From Fasciola hepatica (lineage: Eukaryota > Platyhelminthes > Trematoda > Plagiorchiida > Fasciolidae), in the NCBI GenBank assembly GCA_948099385.1, contig CANUEZ040000206.1, positions 744,001-808,000 on the forward strand: 64,000 nt of DNA, given 5' to 3'. Positions 22,155 through 35,785 of the stretch are shown piece by piece. The first letter of the stretch is position 1, and each line of letters begins with the position of its first letter. The position numbers and the translations under genes were made by a program. The notes below the pieces were generated by a model that worked only from the letters and a program-made list of their open reading frames with translations, did no database searches and was not told where the DNA came from.

Positions 22155-25100
22155 CTATGCGTACTCGGTACTCCTATGCCCACTCGTCTTCTGACTTGTA
22201 CACTCCGATGATCTTCTATAATCATTAGGATCTAATTTGAATCGTCTCGATTGTGAATGGATACTGTTGATTGAAGAGGCGACAAATGAATGAGAATTGT
22301 CATTTCTCGTAGTTATTCGTGTCTGTGTCACTGCTAACCCAACGAACAACGAGTTTGCATTTGCAAGCGCTCATCTCATATTCATAGTCTGTAAGTAGTA
22401 TGTGAACGTGTGTGTGGACGACATTTTCGAGGAAGCACACGACCGGTTTGGCGGTTGTTGCCGCTCATCAGCTATGCGTACTCGGTACTCCTATGCCCAC
22501 TCGTCTTCTGACTTGTACACTCTGATGATCTTTTATGTTCAATAGGATCTAATTTGAATCGTCTCGATTGTGAATGGATACTGTTGATTGAAGAGGCGAC
22601 AAATGAATGAGAATTGTCATTTCTCGTAGTTATTCGTGTCTGTGTCACTGCTAACCCAACGAACAACGAGTTTGCATTTGCAAGCGCTCATCTCATATTC
22701 ATAGTCAGTAAGTAGTATGTGAACGTGTGTGTGGACGACATTTTCGAGGAAGCACACGACCGGTTTGGCGGTTGTTGCCGCTCATCAGCTATGCGTACTC
22801 GGTACTCCTATGCCCACTCGTCTTCTGACTTGTACACTCCGATGATCTTTTATGTTCAATAGGATCTTATTTGAATCGTCTCGATTGTGAATGGATACTG
22901 TTGATTGAAGAGGCGACAAATGAATGAGAATTGTCATTTCTCGTAGTTATTCGTGTCTGTGTCACTGCTAACCCAACGAACAACGAGTTTGCATTTGCAA
23001 GCGCTCATCTCATATTCATAGTCAGTAAGTAGTATGTGAACGTGTGTGTGGACGACATTTTCGAGGAAGCACACGACCGGTTTGGCGGTTGTTGCCGCTC
23101 ATCAGCTATGCGTACTCGGTACTCCAATGCCCACTCGACTTCTGACTTGTACACTCCGATGATCTTTTATGTTCACTAGGATCTAATTTGAATCGTCTCG
23201 ATTGTGAATGGATACTGTTGATTGAAGTGGCGACAAATGAATGAGAATTGTCATTTCTCATAGTTATTTGTGTCTGTGTCACTGCTAACCCAACGAACAA
23301 CGAGTTTGCATTTGCAAGCGCTCATCTCATATTCATAGTCAGTAAGTAGTATGTGAACGTGTGTGTGGACGACATTTTCGAGGAAGCACACGACCGGTTT
23401 GGCGGTTGTTGCCGCTCATCAGCTATGCGTACTCGGTACTCCTATGCCCACTCGTCTTCTGACTTGTACACTCCGATGATCTTCTATAATCATTAGGATC
23501 TAATTTGAATCGTCTCGATTGTGAATGGATACTGTTGATTGAAGAGGCGACAAATGAATGAGAATTGTCATTTCTCGTAGTTATTCGTGTCTGTGTCACT
23601 GCTAACCCAACGAACAACGAGTTTGCATTTGCAAGCGCTCATCTCATATTCATAGTCAGTAAGTAGTATGTGAACGTGTGTGTGGACGACATTTTCGAGG
23701 AAGCACACGACCGGTTTGGCGGTTGTTGCCGCTCATCAGCTATGCGTACTCGGTACTCCTATGCCCACTCGTCTTCTGACTTGTACACTCCGATGATCTT
23801 TTATGTTCAATAGGATCTAATTTGAATCGTCTCGATTGTGAATGGATACTGTTGATTGAAGAGGCGACAAATGAATGAGAATTGTCATTTCTCGTAGTTA
23901 TTCGTGTCTGTGTCACTGCTAACACAACGAACAACGAGTTTGCATTTGCAAGCGCTCATCTCATATTCATAGTCAGTAAGTAGTATGTGAACGTGTGTGT
24001 GGACGACATTTTCGAGGAAGCACACGACCGGTTTGGCGGTTGTTGCCGCTCATCAGCTATGCGTACTCGGTACTCCTATGCCCACTCGTCTTCTGACTTG
24101 TACACTCCGATGATCTTTTATGTTCAATAGGATCTAATTTGAATCGTCTCGATTGTGAATGGATACTGTTGATTGAAGAGGCGACAAATGAATGAGAATT
24201 GTCATTTCTCGTAGTTATTCGTGTCTGTGTCACTGCTAACCCAACGAACAACGAGTTTGCATTTGCAAGCGCTCATCTCATATTCATAGTCAGTAAGTAG
24301 TATGTGAACGTGTGTGTGGACGACATTTTCGAGGAAGCACACGACCGGTTTGGCGGTTGTTGCCGCTCATCAGCTATGCGTACTCGGTACTCCTATGCCC
24401 ACTCGTCTTCTGACTTATACACTCCGATGATCTTTTATGTTCAATAGGATCTAATTTGAATCGTCTCGATTGTGAATGGATACTGTTGATTGAAGAGGCG
24501 ACAAATGAATGAGAATTGTCATTTCTCGTAGTTATTCGTGTCTGTGTCACTGCTAACCCAACGAACAACGAGTTTGCATTTTCAAGCGCTCATCTCATAT
24601 TCATAGTCAGTAAGTAGTATGTGAACGTGTGTGTGGACGACATTTTCGAGGAAGCACACGACCGGTTTGGCGGTTGTTGCCGCTCATCAGCTATGCGTAC
24701 TCGGTACTCCTATGCCCACTCGTCTTCTGACTTGTACACTCTGATGATCTTTTATGTTCACTAGGATCTAATTTGAATCGTCTCGATTGTGAATGGATAC
24801 TGTTGATTGAAGTGGCGAAAAATGGATGAGAATTGTCATTTCTCGTAGTTATTCGTGTCTGGGTCACTGCTAACCCAACGAACAACGAGTTTGCATTTGC
24901 AAGCGCTCATCTCATATTCATAGTCAGTAAGTAGTATGTGAACGTGTGTGTGGACGACATTTTCGAGGAAGCACACGACCGGTTTGGCGGTTGTTGCCGC
25001 TCATCAGCTATGCGTACTCGGTACTCCAATGCCCACTCGTCTTCTGACTTGTACACTCCGATGATCTTTTATGTTCAATATGATCTAATTTGAATCGTCT

Positions 25101-28100
25101 CGATTGTGAACGGATACTGTTGATTGAAAAGGCGACAAATGAATGAGAATTGTCATTTCTCGTAGTTATTCGTGTCTGTGTCACTGCTAACCCAACGAAC
25201 AACGAGTTTGCATTTGCAAGCGCTCATCTCATATTCATAGTCAGTAAGTAGTATGTGAACGTGTGTGTGGACGACATTTTCGAGGAAGCACACGACCGGT
25301 TTGGCGGTTGTTGCCGCTCATCAGCTATGCGTACTCGGTACTCCTATGCCCACTCGTCTTCTGACTTGTACACTCCGATGATCTTTTATGTTCAATAGGA
25401 TCTAATTTGAATCGTCTCGATTGTGAATGGATACTGTTGATTGAATAGGCGACAAATGAATGAGAATTGTCATTTCTCGTAGTTATTCGTGTCTGTGTCA
25501 CTGCTAACCCAACGAACAACGAGTTTGCATTTGCAAGCGCTCATCTCATATTCATAGTCAGTAAGTAGTATGTGAACGTGTGTGTGGACGACATTTTCGA
25601 GGAAGCACACGACCGGTTTGGCGGTTGTTGCCGCTCATCAGCTATGCGTACTCGGTACTCCTATGCCCACTCTTCTTCTGACTTGAACACTCCGATGATC
25701 TTTTATGTTCAATAGGATCTAATTTGAATCGTCTCGATTGTGAATGGATACTGTTGATTGAAGAGGCGACAAATGAATGAGAATTGTCATTTGTCATAGT
25801 TATTCGTGTCTGTGTCACTGCTAACCCAACGAACAACGAGTTTGCATTTGCAAGCGCTCATCTCATATTCATAGTCAGTAAGTAGTATGTGAACGTGTGT
25901 GTGGACGACATTTTCGAGGAAGCACACGACCGGTTTGGCGGTTGTTGCCGCTCATCAGCTATGCGTACTCGGTACTCCTATGCCCACTCGTCTTCTGACT
26001 TGTACACTCCGATGATCTTCTATAATCATTAGGATCTAATTTGAATCGTCTCGATTGTGAATGGATACTGTTGATTGAAGTGGCGACAAATGAATGAGAA
26101 TTGTCATTTCTCGTAGTTATTCGTGTCTGTGTCACTGCTAACCCAACGAACAACGAGTTTGCATTTGCAAGCGCTCATCTCATATTCATAGTCAGTAAGT
26201 AGTATGTGAACGTGTGTGTGGACGACATTTTCGAGGAAGCACACGACCGGTTTGGCGGTTGTTGCCGCTCATCAGCTATGCGTACTCGGTACTCCTATGC
26301 CCACTCGTCTTCTGACTTGTACACTCCGATGATCTTTTATGTTCAATAGGATCTAATTTGAATCGTCTCGATTGTGAATGGATACTGTTGATTGAAGAGG
26401 CGACAAATGAATGAGAATTGTCATTTCTCGTAGTTATTCGTGTCTGTGACACTGCTAACACAACGAACAACGAGTTTGCATTTGCAAGCGCTCATCTCAT
26501 ATTCATAGTCAGTAAGTAGTATGTGAACGTGTGTGTGGACGACATTTTCGAGGAAGCACACGACCGGTTTGGCGGTTGTTGCCGCTCATCAGCTATGCGT
26601 ACTCGGTACTCCTATGCCCACTCGTCTACTGACTTATACACTCCGATGATCTTTTATGTTCAATAGGATCTAATTTGAATCGTCTCGATTGTGAATGGAT
26701 ACTGTTGATTGAAGAGGCGACAAATGAATGAGAATTGTCATTTCTCGTAGTTATTCGTGTCTGTGTCACTGCTAACCCAACGAACAACGAGTTTGCATTT
26801 GCAAGCGCTCATCTCATATTCATAGTCAGTGAGTAGTATGTGAACGTGTGTGTGGACGACATTTTCGAGGAAGCACACGACCGGTTTGGCGGTTGTTGCC
26901 GCTCATCAGCTATGCGTACTCGGTACTCCTATGCCCACTCGTCTTCTGACTTGTACACTCCGATGATCTTCTATAATCATTAGGATCTAATTTGAATCGT
27001 CTCGATTGTGAATGGATACTGTTGATTGAAGAGGCGACAAATGAATGAGAATTGTCATTTCTCGTAGTTATTTGTGTCTGTGTCACTGCTAACCCAACGA
27101 ACAACGAGTTTGCATTTGCAAGCGCTCATCTCATATTCATAGTCAGTAAGTAGTATGTGAACGTGTGTGTGGACGACATTTTCGAGGAAGCACACGACCG
27201 GTTTGGCGGTTGTTGCCGCTCATCAGCTATGCGTACTCGGTACTCCTATGCCCACTCGTCTTCTGACTTGTACACTCCGATGATCTTTTATGTTCACTAG
27301 GATCTAATTTGAATCGTCTCGATTGTGAATGGATACTGTTGATTGAAGAGGCGACAAATGAATGAGAATTGTCATTTCTCGTAGTTATTCGTGTCTGGGT
27401 CACTGCTAACCCAACGAACAACGAGTTTGCATTTGCAAGCGCTCATCTCATATTCATAGTAAGTAAGTAGTATGTGAACGTGTGTGTGGACGACATTTTC
27501 GAGGAAGCACACGACCGGTTTGGCGGTTGTTGCCGCTCATCAGCTATGCGTACTCGGTACTCCAATGCCCACTCGTCTTCTGACTTGTACACTCCGATGA
27601 TCTTTTATGTTCAATAGGATCTAATTTGAATCGTCTCGATTGTGAATGGATACTGTTGATTGAAGTGGCGACAAATGAATGAGAATTGTCATTTCTCGTA
27701 GTTATCCGTGTCTGTGTCACTGCTAACCCAACGAACAACGAGTTCGCATTTGCAAGCGCTCATCTCATATTCATAGTCAGTAAGTAGTATGTGAACGTGT
27801 GTGTGGACGACATTTTCGAGGAAGCACACGACCGGTTTGGCGGTTGTTGCCGCTCATCAGCTATGCGTACTCGGTACTCCTATGCCCACTCGTCTTCTTA
27901 CTTATACACTCCGATGATCTTCTATAATCATTAGGATCTAATTTGAATCGTCTCGATTGTGAATGGATACTGTTGATTGAAGAGGCGACAAATGAATGAG
28001 AATTGTCATTTCTCGTAGTTATTCGTGTCTGTGTCACTGCTAACCCAACGAACAACGAGTTTGCATTTGCAAGCGCTCATCTCATATTCATAGTCAGTAA

Positions 28101-31100
28101 GTAGTATGTGAACGTGTGTGTGGACGACATTTTCGAGGAAGCACACGACCGGTTTGGCGGTTGTTGCCGCTCATCAGCTATGCGTACTCGGTACTCCTAT
28201 GCCCACTCGTCTACTGACTTATACACTCCGATGATCTTTAATGTTCAATAGGATCTAATTTGAATCGTCTCGATTGTGAATGGATACTGTTGATTGAAGA
28301 GGCGACAAATGAATGAGAATTGTCATTTCTCGTAGTTATTCGTGTCTGTGTCACTGCTAACCCAACGAACAACGAGTTTGCATTTGCAAGCGCTCATCTC
28401 ATATTCATAGTCAGTAAGTAGTATGTGAACGTGTGTGTGGACGACATTTTCGAGGAAGCACACGACCGGTTTGGCGGTTGTTGCCGCTCATCAGCTATGC
28501 GTACTCGGTACTCGTATGCCCACTCGTCTACTGACTTATACACTCCGATGATCTTTTATGTTCAATAGGATCTAATTTGAATCGTCTCGATTGTGAATGG
28601 ATACTGTTGATTGAAGAGGCGACAAATGAATGAGAATTGTCATTTCTCGTAGTTATTCGTGTCTGTGTCACTGCTAACCCAACGAACAACGAGTTTGCAT
28701 TTGCAAGCGCTCATCTCATATTCATAGTCAGTAAGTAGTATGTGAACGTGTGTGTGGACGACATTTTCGAGGAAGCGCACGACCGGTTTGGCGGTTGTTG
28801 CCGCTCATCAGCTATGCGTACTCGGTACTCCTATGCCCACTCGTCTACTGACTTGTACACTCCGATGATCTTTTATGTTCAAAAGGATCTAATTTGAATC
28901 GTCTCGATTGTGAATGGATACTGTTGACTGAATAGGCGACAAATGAATGAGAATTGTCATTTCTCGTAGTTATTCGTGTCTGTGTCACTGCTAACCCAAC
29001 GAACAACGAGTTTGCATTTGCAAGCGCTCATCTCATATTCATAGTCAGTAAGTAGTATGTGAACGTGTGTGTGGACGACATTTTCGAGGAAGCACACGAC
29101 CGGTTTGGCGGTTGTTGCCGCTCATCAGCTATGCGTACTCGGTAATCCTATGCCCACTCGTCTTCTGACTTGTACACTCCGATGATCTTTTATGTTCAAT
29201 AGGATCTAATTTGAATCGTCTCGATTGTGAACGGATACTGTTGATTGAAAAGGCGACAAATGAATGAGAATTGTCATTTCTCGTAGTTATTCGTGTCTGT
29301 GTCACTGCTAACCCAACGAACAACGAGTTTGCATTTGCAAGCGCTCATCTCATATTCATAGTCAGTAAGTAGTATGTGAACGTGTGTGTGGACGACATTT
29401 TCGAGGAAGCGCACGACCGGTTTGGCGGTTGTTGCCGCTCATCAGCTATGCGTACTCGGTACTCCTATGCCCACTCGTCTACTGACTTGTACACTCCGAT
29501 GATCTTTTATGTTCAAAAGGATCTAATTTGAATCGTCTCGATTGTGAATGGATACTGTTGACTGAATAGGCGACAAATGAATGAGAATTGTCATTTCTCG
29601 TAGTTATTCGTGTCTGTGTCACTGCTAACCCAACGAACAACGAGTTTGCATTTGCAAGCGCTCATCTCATATTCATAGTCAGTAAGTAGTATGTGAACGT
29701 GTGTGTGGACGACATTTTCGAGGAAGCACACGACCGGTTTGGCGGTTGTTGCCGCTCATCAGCTATGCGTACTCGGTAATCCTATGCCCACTCGTCTTCT
29801 GACTTGTACACTCCGATGATCTTCTATAATCATTAGGATCTAATTTGAATCGTCTCGATTGTGAACGGATACTGTTGATTGAAAAGGCGACAAATGAATG
29901 AGAATTGTCATTTCTCGTAGTTATTCGTGTCTGTGTCACTGCTAACCCAACGAACAACGAGTTTGCATTTGCAAGCGCTCATCTCATATTCATAGTCAGT
30001 AAGTAGTATGTGAACGTGTGTGTGGACGACATTTTCGAGGAAGCACACGACCGGTTTGGCGGTTGTTGCCGCTCATCAGCTATGCGTACTCGGTACTCCT
30101 ATGCCCACTCGTCTTCTGACTTGTACACTCCGATGATCTTCTATAATCATTAGGATCTATTTTGAATCGTCTCGATTGTGAATGGATACTGTTGATTGAA
30201 GAGGCGACAAATGAATGAGAATTGTCATTTCTCGTAGTTATTCGTGTCCGGGTCACTGCTAACCCAACGAACAACGAGTTTGCATTTGCAAGCGCTCATC
30301 TCATATTCATAGTCAGTAAGTAGTATGTGAACGTGTGTGTGGACGACATTTTCGAGGAAGCACACGACCGGTTTGGCGGTTGTTGCCGCTCATCAGCTAT
30401 GCGTACTCGGTACTCCTATGCCCACTCGTCTTCTGACTTGTACACTCCGATGATCTTTTATGTTCACTAGGATCTAATTTGAATCGTCTCGATTGTGAAT
30501 GGATACTGTTGATTGAAGAGGCGACAAATGAATGAGAATTGTCATTTCTCGTAGTTATTCGTGTCTGTGTCACTGCTAACCCAACGAACAACGAGTTTGC
30601 ATTTGCAAGCGCTCATCTCATATTCATAGTCAGTAAGTAGTATGTGAACGTGTGTGTGGACGACATTTTCGAGGAAGCACACGACCGGTTTGGCGGTTGT
30701 TGCCGCTCATCAGCTATGCGTACTCGGTACTCCAATGCCCACTCGTCTTCTGACTTGTACACTCCGATGATCTTTTATGTTCAATAGGATCTAATTTGAA
30801 TCGTCTCGATTGTGAATGGATACTGTTGATTGAAGAGGCGACAAATGAATGAGAATTGTCATTTCTCGTAGTTATTCGTGTCTGGGTCACTGCTAACCCA
30901 ACGATCAGCGAGTTTGCATTTGCAAGCGCTCATCTCATATTCATAGTCAGTAAGTAGTATGTGAACGTGTGTGTGGACGACATTTTCGAGGAAGCACACG
31001 ACCGGTTTGGCGGTTGTTGCCGCTCATCAGCTATGCGTACTCGGTACTCCTATGCCCACTCGTCTTCTGACTTGTACACTCCGATGATCTTTTATGTTCA

Positions 31101-33883
31101 ATAGGATCTAATTTGAATCGTCTCGATTGTGAATGGATACTGTTGATTGAAGAGGCGACAAATGAATGAGAATTGTCATTTCTCGTAGTTATTCGTGTCT
31201 GTGTCACTGCTAACCCAACGATCAACGAGTTTGCATTTGCAAGCGCTCATCTCATATTCATAGTCAGTAAGTAGTATGTGAACGTGTGTGTGGACGACAT
31301 TTTCGAGGAAGCACACGACCGGTTTGGCGGTTGTTGCCGCTCATCAGCTATGCGTACTCGGTACTCCTATGCCCACTCGTCTTCTGACTTGTACACTCTG
31401 ATGATCTTTTATGTTCAATAGGATCTAATTTGAATCGTCTCGATTGTGAATGGATACTGTTGATTGAATAGGCGACAAATGAATGAGAATTGTCATTTCT
31501 CGTAGTTATTTGTGTCCGGGTCACTGCTAACCCAACGAACAACGAGTTTGCATTTGCAAGCGCTCATCTCATATTCACAGTCAGTAAGTAGTATGTGAAC
31601 GTGTGTGTGGACGACATTTTCGAGGAAGCACACGACCGGTTTGGCGGTTGTTGCCGCTCATCAGCTATGCGTACTCGGTACTCCTATGCCCACTCGTCTT
31701 CTGACTTGTACACTCCGATGATCTTTTATGTTCACTAGGATCTAATTTGAATCGTCTCGATTGTGAATGGATACTGTTGATTGAAGAGGCGACAAATGAA
31801 TGAGAATTGTCATTTCTCGTAGTTATTCGTGTCTGTGTCACTGCTAACCCAACGAACAACGAGTTTGCATTTGCAAGCGCTCATCTCATATTCATAGTCA
31901 GTAAGTAGTATGTGAACGTGTGTGTGGACGACATTTTCGAGGAAGCACACGACCGGTTTGGCGGTTGTTGCCGCTCATCAGCTATGCGTACTCGGTACTC
32001 GTATGCCCACTCGTCTTCGGACTTGTACACTCCGATTATCTTCTATAATCATTAGGATCTAATTTGAATCGTCTCGATTGTGAATGGATACTGTTGATTG
32101 AAGAGGCGACAAATGAATGAGAATTGTCATTTCTCGTAGTTATTCGTGTCTGTGTCACTGCTAACCCAACGAACAACGAGTTTGCATTTGCAAGCGCTCA
32201 TCTCATATTCATAGTCAGTAAGTAGTATGTGAACGTGTGTGTGGACGACATTTTCGAGGAAGCACACGACCGGTTTGGCGGTTGTTGCCGCTCATCAGCT
32301 ATGCGTACTCGGTACTCCTATGCCCACTCGTCTTCTGACTTGTACACTCCGATGATCTTCTATAATCATTAGGATCTAATTTGAATCGTCTCGATTGTGA
32401 ATGGATACTGTTGATTGAAGAGGCGACAAATGAATGAGAATTGTCATTTCTCGTAGTTATTCGTGTCTGTGTCACTGCTAACACAACGAACAACGAGTTT
32501 GCATTTGCAAGCGCTCATCTCATATTCATAGTCAGTAAGTAGTATGTGAACGTGTGTGTGGACGACATTTTCGAGGAAGCACACGACCGGTTTGGCGGTT
32601 GTTGCCGCTCATCAGCTATGCGTACTCGGTACTCCTATGCCCACTCGTCTTCTGACTTGTACACTCCGATGATCTTTGATGTTCAATAGGATCTAATTTG
32701 AATCGTCTCGATTGTGAACGGATACTGTTGATTGAAGAGGCGACAAATGAATGAGAATTGTCATTTCTCCTAGTTATTTGTGTCCGGGTCACTGCTAACC
32801 CAACGAACAACGAGTTTGCATTTGCAAGCGCTCATCTCATATTCATAGTCAGTAAGTAGTATGTGAACGTGTGTGTGGACGACATTTTCGAGGAAGCGCA
32901 CGACCGGTTTGGCGGTTGTTGCCGCTCATCAGCTATGCGTACTCGGTACTCCTATGCCCACTCGTCTTCTGACTTGTACACTCCGATGATCTTTTATGTT
33001 CAATAGGATCTAATTTGAATCGTCTCGATTGTGAACGGATACTGTTGATTGAAGAGGCGACAAATGAATGAGAATTGTCATTTCTCGTAGTTATTCGTGT
33101 CTGTGTCACTGCTAACCCAACGAACAACGAGTTTGCATTTGCAAGCGCTCATCTCATATTCATAGTCAGTAAGTAGTATGTGAACGTGTGTGTGGACGAC
33201 ATTTTCGAGGAAGCACACGACCGGTTTGGCGGTTGTTGCCGCTCATCAGCTATGCGTACTCGGTACTCCTATGCCCACTCGTCTACTGACTTATACACTC
33301 CGATGATCTTTTATGTTCAATAGGATCTAATTTGAATCGTCTCGATTGTGAATGGATACTGTTGATTGAAGAGGCGACAAATGAATGAGAATTGTCATTT
33401 CTCGTAGTTATTCGTGTCTGGGTCACTGCTAACCCAACGAACAACGAGTTTGCATTTGCAAGCGCTCATCTCATATTCATAGTCAGTAAGTAGTATGTGA
33501 ACGTGTGTGTGGACGACATTTTCGAGGAAGCACACGACCGGTTTGGCGGTTGTTGCCGCTCATCAGCTATGCGTACTCGGTACTCCTATGCCCACTCGTC
33601 TTCTGACTTGTACATTCCGATGATCTTTTATGTTCAATAGGATCTAATTTGAATCGTCTCGATTGTGAATGGATACTGTTGATTGAATAGGCGACAAATG
33701 AATGAGAATTGTCATTTCTCGTAGTTATTTGTGTCCGGGTCACTGCTAACCCAACGAACAACGAGTTTGCATTTGCAAGCGCTCATCTCATATTCACAGT
33801 CAGTAAGTAGTATGTGAACGTGTGTGTGGATGACATTTTCGAGGAAGCACACGACCGGTTTGGCGGTTGTTGCCGCTCATCAG
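22155..33883. repeat. Middle sub-array, mixed A and B copies
   Basis: There is no gene here. Mostly A-box copies alternate irregularly with B copies, and CACTAGG box copies appear for the first time (23106, 24691, 27227, 30397, 31665). Copies with CTACTGACTTATACAC cluster here (26593, 28178, 28495, 33250), with one relative at 20570 and one at 60192. The 31348 and 33567 copies share TTATTTGTGTCC, TTGAATAGG and ATTCACAG, seven copies apart, without matching neighbours. Confidence 0.8.
28812..30079. repeat. Tandem pair of 634-bp dimers with one box swapped
   Basis: Copies 28812 and 29446 share CTACTGACTTG, TTCAAAAGG and TTGACTGAATAGG. Copies 29129 and 29763 share GGTAATCC, GAACGG and TTGAAAAGG. 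They match throughout except that the box is type A in 29129 and type B in 29763 and one GCGCAC mark lies at the end of 29129 only. A recent dimer duplication followed by a short exchange in the box explains this most simply. Confidence 0.85.
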
Positions 33884-35785
33884 CTATGCGTACTCGGTAC
33901 TCCTATGCCCACTCGTCTTCTGACTTGTACACTCCGATGATCTTCTATAATCATTAGGATCTAATTTGAATCGTCTCGATTGTGAATGGATACTGTTGAT
34001 TGAAGAGGCGACAAATGAATGAGAATTGTCATTTCTCGTAGTTATTCGTGTCTGTGTCACTGCTAACCCAACGATCAACGAGTTTGCATTTGCAAGCGCT
34101 CATCTCATATTCATAGTCAGTAAGTAGTATGTGAACGTGTGTGTGGACGACATTTTCGAGGAAGCACACGACCGGTTTGGCGGTTGTTGCCGCTCATCAG
34201 CTATGCGTACTCGGTACTCCTATGCCCACTCGTCTTCTGACTTGTACACTCCGATGATCTTTTATGTTCAATAGGATCTAATTTGAATCGTCTCGATTGT
34301 GAATGGATACTGTTGATTGAAGAGGCGACAAATGAATGAGAATTGTCATTTCTCGTAGTTATTCGTGTCTGTGTCACTGCTAACCCATCGAACAACGAGT
34401 TTGCATTTGCAAGCGCTCATCCCATATTCATAGTCAGTAAGTAGTATGTGAACGTGTGTGTGGACGACATTTTCGAGGAAGCACACGACCGGTTTGGCGG
34501 TTGTTGCCGCTCATCAGCTATGCGTACTCGGTACTCCTATGCCCACTCGTCTTCTGACTTGTACACTCCGATGATCTTTTATGTTCAATAGGATCTAATT
34601 TGAATCGTCTCGATTGTGAATGGATATTGTTGATTGAATAGGCGACAAATGAATGAGAATTGTCATTTCTCGTAGTTATTCGTGTCTGTGTCACTGCTAA
34701 CCCAACGAACAACGAGTTTGCATTTGCAAGCGCTCATCTCATATTCATAGTCAGTAAGTAGTATGTGAACGTGTGTGTGGACGACATTTTCGAGGAAGCA
34801 CACGACCGGTTTGGCGGTTGTTGCCGCTCATCAGCTATGCGTACTCGGTACTCCTATGCCCACTCGTCTTCTGACTTGTACACTCCGATGATCTTTTATG
34901 TTCAATAGGATCTAATTTGAATCGTCTCGATCGTGAATGGATACTGTTGATTGAAGAGGCGACAAATGAATGAGAATTGTCAATTCTCGTAGTTATTCGT
35001 GTCTGTGTCACTGCTAACCCAACGATCAACGAGTTTGCATTTAGAAGCGCTCATCTCATATTCATAGTCAGTAAGTAGTATGTGAACGTGTGTGTGGACG
35101 ACATTTTCGAGGAAGCACACGACCGGTTTGGCGGTTGTTGCCGCTCATCAGCTATGCGTACTCGGTACTCCTATGCCCACTCGTCTTCTGACTTGTACAC
35201 TCCGATGATCTTCTATAATCATTAGGATCTAATTTGAATCGTCTCGATTGTGAATGGATACTGTTGATTGAAGAGGCGACAAATGAATGAGAATTGTCAT
35301 TTCTCGTAGTTATTCGTGTCTGTGTCACAGCTAACCCATCGAACAACGAGTTTGCATTTGCAAGCGCTCATCTCATATTCATAGTCAGTAAGTAGTATGT
35401 GAACGTGTGTGTGGACGACATTTTCGAGGAAGCACACGACCGGTTTGGCGGTTGTTGCCGCTCATCAGCTATGCGTACTCGGTACTCCTATGCCCACTCG
35501 TCTTCTGACTTGTACACTCCGATGATCTTTTATGTTCAATAGGATCTAATTTGAATCGTCTCGATTGTGAATGGATACTGTTGATTGAAGAGGCGACAAA
35601 TGAATGAGAATTGTCATTTCTCGTAGTTATTCGTGTCTGTGTCACAGCTAACCCATCGAACAACGAGTTTGCATTTGCAAGCGCTCATCTCATATTCATA
35701 GTCAGTAAGTAGTATGTGAACGTGTGTGTGGACGACATTTTCGAGGAAGCACACGACCGGTTTGGCGGTTGTTGCCGCTCATCAG

